In this document: in pieces, positions 6,436-9,785 of the stretch
Position numbering within the stretch: the stretch's first letter is position 1
Layout: every line of letters begins with the position of its first letter
Notes under the pieces: generated by a model
What the model was told of the DNA's origin: nothing
What the model saw: the letters and a program-made list of their open reading frames with translations, nothing else
The model's database searches: none
Source of the DNA: Dehalococcoidia bacterium
GTDB lineage: Bacteria; Chloroflexota; Dehalococcoidia; Dehalococcoidales; BS750m-G39
Assembly (NCBI GenBank): GCA_004375675.1
Contig: SOKR01000156.1
Location: 1-9,785 of the forward strand
Direction: 5' to 3'
DNA: 9,785 nucleotides
Program-made: the position numbers and the translations under genes

Positions 6436-7722
6436 ATGAACAAGGTGCTTTTAGGCGTAGTAAGCGTGCTGATGGTGACACTGGTGGTGGGGCTGGGAGC
6501 CTGTTCCCAGGCGGCGGGCGGTGATTTGCTACAGTCGGAGGAGCCGCGAGAGACGGCGCCGGAGGTTAGCGCTTCCGACGGGGCAACGCTGGTCGAGGGC
6601 AACAGCGCTTTCGCCTTCGACCTCTACCAGGAGCTACGGGGGGCAGAGGGGAACCTTTTTTACTCACCCTATAGCATCTCGCTGGCTCTAGCCATGACCT
6701 ACGGCGGCGCCCGTGGTGAAACCGAAGAGCAGATGGCCGATGCCCTCCGCTTTAGCCTGCCTCAGAACCAACTGCACCCGGCCTTCAACGCGCTGGCCCT
6801 GGAACTGGATAGCCGCGGCGAGGGCGCTGAAGGTAGAGACGGCGAGGGCTTCCGCCTGAACATCGTCAATGCCATCTGGGGTCAGCGGGATTACGAGTTC
6901 CTGGCCGAGTTTCTCGACCTGCTGGCGGTGAACTACGGCGCCGGCTTAAGAGTCCTTGATTTTATCGGCGCGACGGAAGAGTCCCGCGTCACCATCAACG
7001 ACTGGGTCAGCGACCAGACGGAGGGGCGGATTAAGGACCTGATTCCAGCGGGCGCCATCAATTCGCTGACCCGCCTCGTCCTGACCAACGCCATCTACTT
7101 CAACGCCGCCTGGGAATACCCCTTCGAAGAAGATATGACCGAGGACGGAGCCTTTTACCTACTCGACGGCGGCGAGGTGACGGTGCCCATGATGAGGCAA
7201 ACGGAGTCTTTCGGCTATGCCGAAGGCGACGGCTACCAGGCGGTAGAATTGCCCTATGACGGCGGCGAGCTCTCCATGGTAATCCTGCTGCCCGCCTCCG
7301 GCCGGTTCGAGACATTCGAAGCGACGCTGGACGCCGCGCAGGTGGACGGGATTATCGGCAGCCTGGAGCACAGGCAGGTCGACCTGACCATGCCCAAATT
7401 CGAATTCGATTCCAGCTTCAGCCTGAAAGATACCCTGTCGGCGCTGGGTATGCCCATCGCCCTCTCCGAAATGGCCGACTTTTCGGGGATGGCGGGTAAT
7501 CAAGAGCTTTTCATATCCGATGTGGTGCACAAGGCTTTTGTCTCCGTCGATGAAGAGGGTACCGAAGCGGCGGCGGCCACCGCAGTAATAGTGGGCGCGA
7601 CAGCAATGCCGCCGTCAGAAGCGGTAGAGGTTACCATCGACCGACCGTTTATCTTCTTAATCCGTGACATCGAGACGGGGGCGATACTGTTCGTGGGGCG
7701 CACCCTGAACCCGAGCGCCTGA
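6436..7722 (+). CDS. Secreted lipoprotein serpin (serine/cysteine protease inhibitor)
   Basis: The product is a 428-residue serpin carried on a lipoprotein signal. The N-terminus MNKVLLGVV...GLGAC has a hydrophobic segment and lipobox LGAC with Cys23, so it should be anchored outside the cytoplasmic membrane. Family marks include NAFAFDLYQ-like (SAFAFDLYQ), NLFYSPYSISLALAMTYGGARGET, the shutter-region helix, LVLTNAIYFNAAWEYPF, and the end DRPFIFLIRDIETGAILFVGR. The reactive-centre hinge EEGTEAAAATA (373-383) has the small residues needed for loop insertion, so it should be inhibitory. Counting from the hinge as in alpha-1-antitrypsin (Gly375 = P15) puts P1 at Thr389 and P1' at Ala390, which suggests an elastase- or subtilisin-like target; this is inference. 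GGAGG (6425-6429) sits 6 nt before the ATG. The stop is 5 bp from that of the convergent minus-strand hydrolase. Confidence 0.95.
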   Translation: MNKVLLGVVSVLMVTLVVGLGACSQAAGGDLLQSEEPRETAPEVSASDGATLVEGNSAFAFDLYQELRGAEGNLFYSPYSISLALAMTYGGARGETEEQMADALRFSLPQNQLHPAFNALALELDSRGEGAEGRDGEGFRLNIVNAIWGQRDYEFLAEFLDLLAVNYGAGLRVLDFIGATEESRVTINDWVSDQTEGRIKDLIPAGAINSLTRLVLTNAIYFNAAWEYPFEEDMTEDGAFYLLDGGEVTVPMMRQTESFGYAEGDGYQAVELPYDGGELSMVILLPASGRFETFEATLDAAQVDGIIGSLEHRQVDLTMPKFEFDSSFSLKDTLSALGMPIALSEMADFSGMAGNQELFISDVVHKAFVSVDEEGTEAAAATAVIVGATAMPPSEAVEVTIDRPFIFLIRDIETGAILFVGRTLNPSA

Positions 7723-7727
7723 GGGGT

Positions 7728-8624
7728 TTAGTCTAAGGCGGAAAGGAAGCCGTCCACCCTTTCGATATATTCGGCGGGGTGGGTCTTATAGGACTGGCTG
7801 TGCTCGGCGTCGCCGACCTCCCAGAACTGGTTAGCGGGGTGGGTGGCCAGGTCGAAGAGCAGCTGCATCTCTTCTAGCGAAACAAGCTCGTCGTTTTCTT
7901 CGTAAATGAAGAATATGGGGCAGGCGACGTCGGCGATGATGTCCTGCGCATTGACCAGCTCGTAGTCATAGATGATTTCCGTCATCAGCAGCAATCCCGG
8001 CGCTAAGAAGTTCACCAGAAACCTGGGAATCCCCATCAGCACCGCCTGGTTGGAGACCATATCGCGCACGTCGGCAAAACAGCCGTCCAGCACCAGAGCG
8101 CCGACGCTATTCTGGCTGGCGAAGATGCAGGCCGAGGCGGCTCCGGAGCAAAAGCCAATTATATAGATGCGCTCCGAGGTGTAGCCTTCAGCCAGTATAT
8201 AATCGACGGCGCCGCCGATATCGCGCTCGATATTGGACAACGACCGCCCTTCACCCTCCGATTCGCCCCGACCCCGCAGGTCGAAGAGGAGGAGATTATA
8301 GCCCTTCGCCACCAGGTCGCGCGCCAGGCCCAGCGTATCGACGTTATCGTCGAGGCGGTTCTGGAAGCCGCCGTGAACGATGATGATAGCGTAATCGCCG
8401 TCAGCGGGCAGATACCAGCCCCGCAGCACCACGTTATCATCGCGGCTGGTAAAGGAGACTTCCTCGTAGGCAATGCCGACGGCAGCCGGCGAGATGTTTT
8501 CGTCCAGGGGGAGGCGGGGGATTTCCATGGCTTCCCGGGCGCCGTATATCGAGAGGCCGACATACACCACCAGGATAGCGGCGACGACGATGGCGATGAT
8601 TTTTATCAAGCGAGCCTTTTTCAT
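7728..8624 (-). CDS. Membrane-anchored alpha/beta hydrolase with Cys in the nucleophile position
   Basis: The 298-residue protein starts MKKARLIK followed by a hydrophobic stretch (about 9-28), an uncleaved anchor or signal with a basic N-side, so the enzyme domain probably faces outward. The rest is an alpha/beta hydrolase of the COG1073 type: GWYLPADGDYAIIIVHGGFQN (69-89) carries the oxyanion HGG, and FDLRGRGESEGEG (114-126) is the usual second loop. The nucleophile elbow is GFCSG, placing Cys159 where Ser normally stands, as in dienelactone hydrolase. The acid is probably Asp245 (EENDELV) and the histidine His275 (DAEHSQSY). No Shine-Dalgarno sequence is obvious before the ATG. It follows the SDR gene by 39 nt on the same strand and is probably co-transcribed with it. 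The substrate is unknown. Confidence 0.88.
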   Translation of the reverse strand: MKKARLIKIIAIVVAAILVVYVGLSIYGAREAMEIPRLPLDENISPAAVGIAYEEVSFTSRDDNVVLRGWYLPADGDYAIIIVHGGFQNRLDDNVDTLGLARDLVAKGYNLLLFDLRGRGESEGEGRSLSNIERDIGGAVDYILAEGYTSERIYIIGFCSGAASACIFASQNSVGALVLDGCFADVRDMVSNQAVLMGIPRFLVNFLAPGLLLMTEIIYDYELVNAQDIIADVACPIFFIYEENDELVSLEEMQLLFDLATHPANQFWEVGDAEHSQSYKTHPAEYIERVDGFLSALD

Positions 8625-8639
8625 GATATTTATCGGGGT

Positions 8640-8662
8640 AAAGGGAGATTAAAGCCCCCTTT
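8640..8662. other. Short hairpin between SDR and hydrolase genes
   Basis: AAAGGGAG (8640-8647) pairs with CCCCCTTT (8655-8662) with one mismatch and a 7-nt loop. On the plus strand it is followed by three more T; on the minus strand, the strand of both neighbouring genes, no U tract follows. It lies just past the SDR stop. It could attenuate or stabilise the SDR message, but it is a weak terminator at best. Confidence 0.3.
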
Positions 8663-8663
8663 T

Positions 8664-9428
8664 TTAGTGGAGGTATTCGCCGGCGTTGACGGCCAGCGTT
8701 TGCCCGGTTATCTTGTCGGCTTCGTCGGAGGCCATAAAGAGCACCGCGGCGGCAACGTCTTCTGGTTCCACGCTTTTATGGATAAGCTGTTTGGTGGCCA
8801 CCAGTTCCTGGTAAATTTCCTGGGAATAGGTCGCCTGCATCGCCTCGGTCATGACCAGACCAGGTGCCACCGCATTTACGTTGATATTGAATTCGCCCAG
8901 CGCAGTGGCCAGGCCACGGGTCATGGTAACGACACCACCCTTGGAGGCGCTGTAGTGAATAAAGTGGGGCAAACCGGAGAAGGCAACGGTGGAAGCCATA
9001 TTGACGATTTTACCCCCGCCTTGCTTTTTCATGTAGGGGATAACGGCCTTGGAGGACAGGAAGACGCCTTTAATATTCACCGCCAGAATCTTGTCCCAGT
9101 CCGCCGACACTATCTCTTCCACCGGTTTGACGAAGTCCTTGGTCTCGATAGCGCCGATGATGGCGGCGTTGTTGACCAGGATGTCTATCCGCCCAAAGCG
9201 TTCCACGGTCTTTTTGGCCATCGCGGCGGTGTCTTTTTCGCTGGTAACATCGGTCTTGAGCGCCAGCGCTTCCCCGCCGGCGGCCTTTATCTCGTCGGCG
9301 ACGGGCTTACAGTCGAGGATGTCACAGACGGTCACTTTAGCGCCTTCTTTAGCGAAACGGAGGGCGAAAACCCGTCCCATGCCGCGGGCGCTGCCGGTGA
9401 CGATAGCCACTTTATCTTTGAGCCGCAT
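8664..9428 (-). CDS. Short-chain dehydrogenase/reductase (SDR, classical, NAD-type)
   Basis: The 254-residue protein has the normal length of a classical SDR oxidoreductase, soluble and usually tetrameric. The cofactor loop is TGSARGMG (11-18). Asp36 at the end of the second strand (VTVCD) favours NAD(H) over NADP(H). Then come LKTDV (57-61), NNAA (86-89), catalytic Asn118, Ser146 (NMAS), Tyr159 and Lys163 (YSASK), and the VNAVAPGLVMTE segment (184-195). The C-terminus ITGQTLAVNAGEYLH is the usual last strand, with NAGEYLH in place of the common VDGG. It resembles the FabG / 3-oxoacyl reductase-like group, but the substrate cannot be read from sequence. The ATG at 9428 follows a G-rich stretch (GGGGGTAAAG on the minus strand). 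The downstream minus-strand hydrolase probably shares its transcript. Confidence 0.93.
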   Translation of the reverse strand: MRLKDKVAIVTGSARGMGRVFALRFAKEGAKVTVCDILDCKPVADEIKAAGGEALALKTDVTSEKDTAAMAKKTVERFGRIDILVNNAAIIGAIETKDFVKPVEEIVSADWDKILAVNIKGVFLSSKAVIPYMKKQGGGKIVNMASTVAFSGLPHFIHYSASKGGVVTMTRGLATALGEFNINVNAVAPGLVMTEAMQATYSQEIYQELVATKQLIHKSVEPEDVAAAVLFMASDEADKITGQTLAVNAGEYLH

Positions 9429-9458
9429 GTCTTTACCCCCAATCTAAAGTCTGCCCGA

Positions 9459-9487
9459 AGTATACTACAAAATAGTCAGCGTTAACC
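9459..9487 (-). promoter_or_regulatory. Candidate promoter of the SDR-hydrolase operon
   Basis: Reading the minus strand, TATACT at 9464-9459 makes a good -10 about 30 nt before the SDR ATG. It lies in the palindrome AGTATACT (9459-9466). The expected -35 window reads GGTTAA or GTTAAC, a poor match to TTGACA, so the call rests mainly on the -10 and the position. Confidence 0.4.
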
Positions 9488-9538
9488 ATCCCCCCTTATC
9501 CCCCTTCGGAGCTTGGCCCCGCTGGCAAGAAAGCCAAA

Positions 9539-9558
9539 GGCGGGACTTTCGTCCCGCC
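9539..9558 (-). terminator. Hairpin terminator after the SHOCT-like gene
   Basis: An 8-bp perfect GC-rich stem, GGCGGGAC paired with GTCCCGCC, closes a 4-nt loop that reads GAAA in the minus-strand transcript, a stable tetraloop. It lies 23 nt after the stop of the right-edge gene. A broken T-rich stretch (TTTGGCTTTCTT) follows on the minus strand, so termination is likely but the U tract is imperfect. The rest of the 9429-9581 gap holds the SDR promoter candidate and a C-rich tract (about 9488-9505, CCCCCTT repeated twice). Confidence 0.65.
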
Positions 9559-9581
9559 CTTAGTTTACGGATATACCCGCT

Positions 9582-9785
9582 CTATTCCACGTAGACATGC
9601 ACCTTTTCCTGGCCGTTCTGAATGTCCACCTCAAGGTCGTGCAGTGCCATCAGCAGCTCTTCCAGGTCTTCGGGCTTGAGGTTGCGGACGTCGAAGTCAA
9701 TGCCCTTTTCCTTGAGGGCTTCGTTGACCTGGTCGGAGGCTTCGGCGGGAATGAGGGAGGTGAACTTTATGCCGGCGCGTATCAG
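9582..9785 (-). CDS. C-terminal part of a protein with a SHOCT-like tail (5' end outside window)
   Basis: The minus-strand frame is open from the window edge to TAG (complement of 9582-9584) and gives 67 residues. It reads as a helix-rich acidic tail: AGIKFTSLIPAEASDQVNEAL, then EKGIDFDVRNLKPEDLEELLMALHDLEVDI, ending in NGQEKVHVYVE. This pattern (KEKGID...DLEELL.AL....V.V..G..KV.VYVE) resembles the SHOCT-like C-terminal domain often joined to DUF4097 adhesin-like or other envelope-linked proteins in Firmicutes and Chloroflexota. That match is from memory and no family tool was run. The main domain is outside the window, so a function cannot be stated. A GAAA-loop hairpin downstream ends the transcript, separating this gene from the SDR operon on the same strand. 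Confidence 0.75.
   Translation of the reverse strand: MIRAGIKFTSLIPAEASDQVNEALKEKGIDFDVRNLKPEDLEELLMALHDLEVDIQNGQEKVHVYVE

Noticed and set aside
8373..9485. Long plus-strand open frame (370 codons) opposite the SDR and hydrolase genes
   Set aside because: It runs across two well-supported minus-strand genes and its translation is Gly/His-rich without recognisable domains.
9485..9538. C-rich tract with CCCCCTT repeated, considered as part of a mobile or CRISPR-like repeat
   Set aside because: Only two short imperfect units, with no spacer structure or terminal inverted repeats.

Overview
This window looks like bacterial chromosome of fairly high GC content. The gene set (nitroreductase, rarA, a stand-alone pyruvate-kinase C-terminal-domain protein, a lipoprotein serpin, a SHOCT-like tail) resembles Chloroflexota such as Dehalococcoidia. 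That placement is inferred from gene content and style; no phylogenetic marker was tested. Spot counts of single 60-base lines give about 67% GC inside rarA (3481-3540) and about 32% inside the second gene of the island (1801-1860).

Layout. (1) Positions 3-395 hold the C-terminal part of a nitroreductase-family gene. (2) Positions about 396-2930 are an AT-rich island with three same-strand genes: a DNA methyltransferase with motifs DPFIGSGTT and TSPPY, a small CxxC protein that may be a winged-helix protein, and a probable PD-(D/E)XK restriction endonuclease. The island reads as a compact, horizontally acquired type II restriction-modification cassette with an extra small gene between M and R. 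No integrase or transposase is visible. (3) rarA/mgsA (replication-associated recombination ATPase) starts 18 nt after the endonuclease stop. It overlaps a TTG-started alpha/beta hydrolase. (4) A textbook sigma70 promoter, an initiator tRNA-Met gene and a rho-independent terminator follow. (5) A GNAT acetyltransferase, a pyruvate-kinase C-terminal-domain protein and a secreted lipoprotein serpin follow on the plus strand. The acetyltransferase and serpin genes are each preceded by a nearly identical 46-47 nt promoter-like element. (6) On the minus strand, convergent with the serpin, lie an SDR oxidoreductase followed by a membrane-anchored alpha/beta hydrolase with a Cys in the nucleophile position. 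(7) At the right edge is the C-terminal end of a minus-strand gene with a SHOCT-like tail, closed by a GAAA-tetraloop hairpin.

The most unusual material is the restriction-modification island (its middle gene and two related dyads near the M and R starts), the duplicated promoter element, the Cys-nucleophile hydrolase, the serpin reactive loop, and the C1.U72 initiator tRNA. Outside the island the genes look like ordinary, separately transcribed chromosomal units with no obvious shared pathway.
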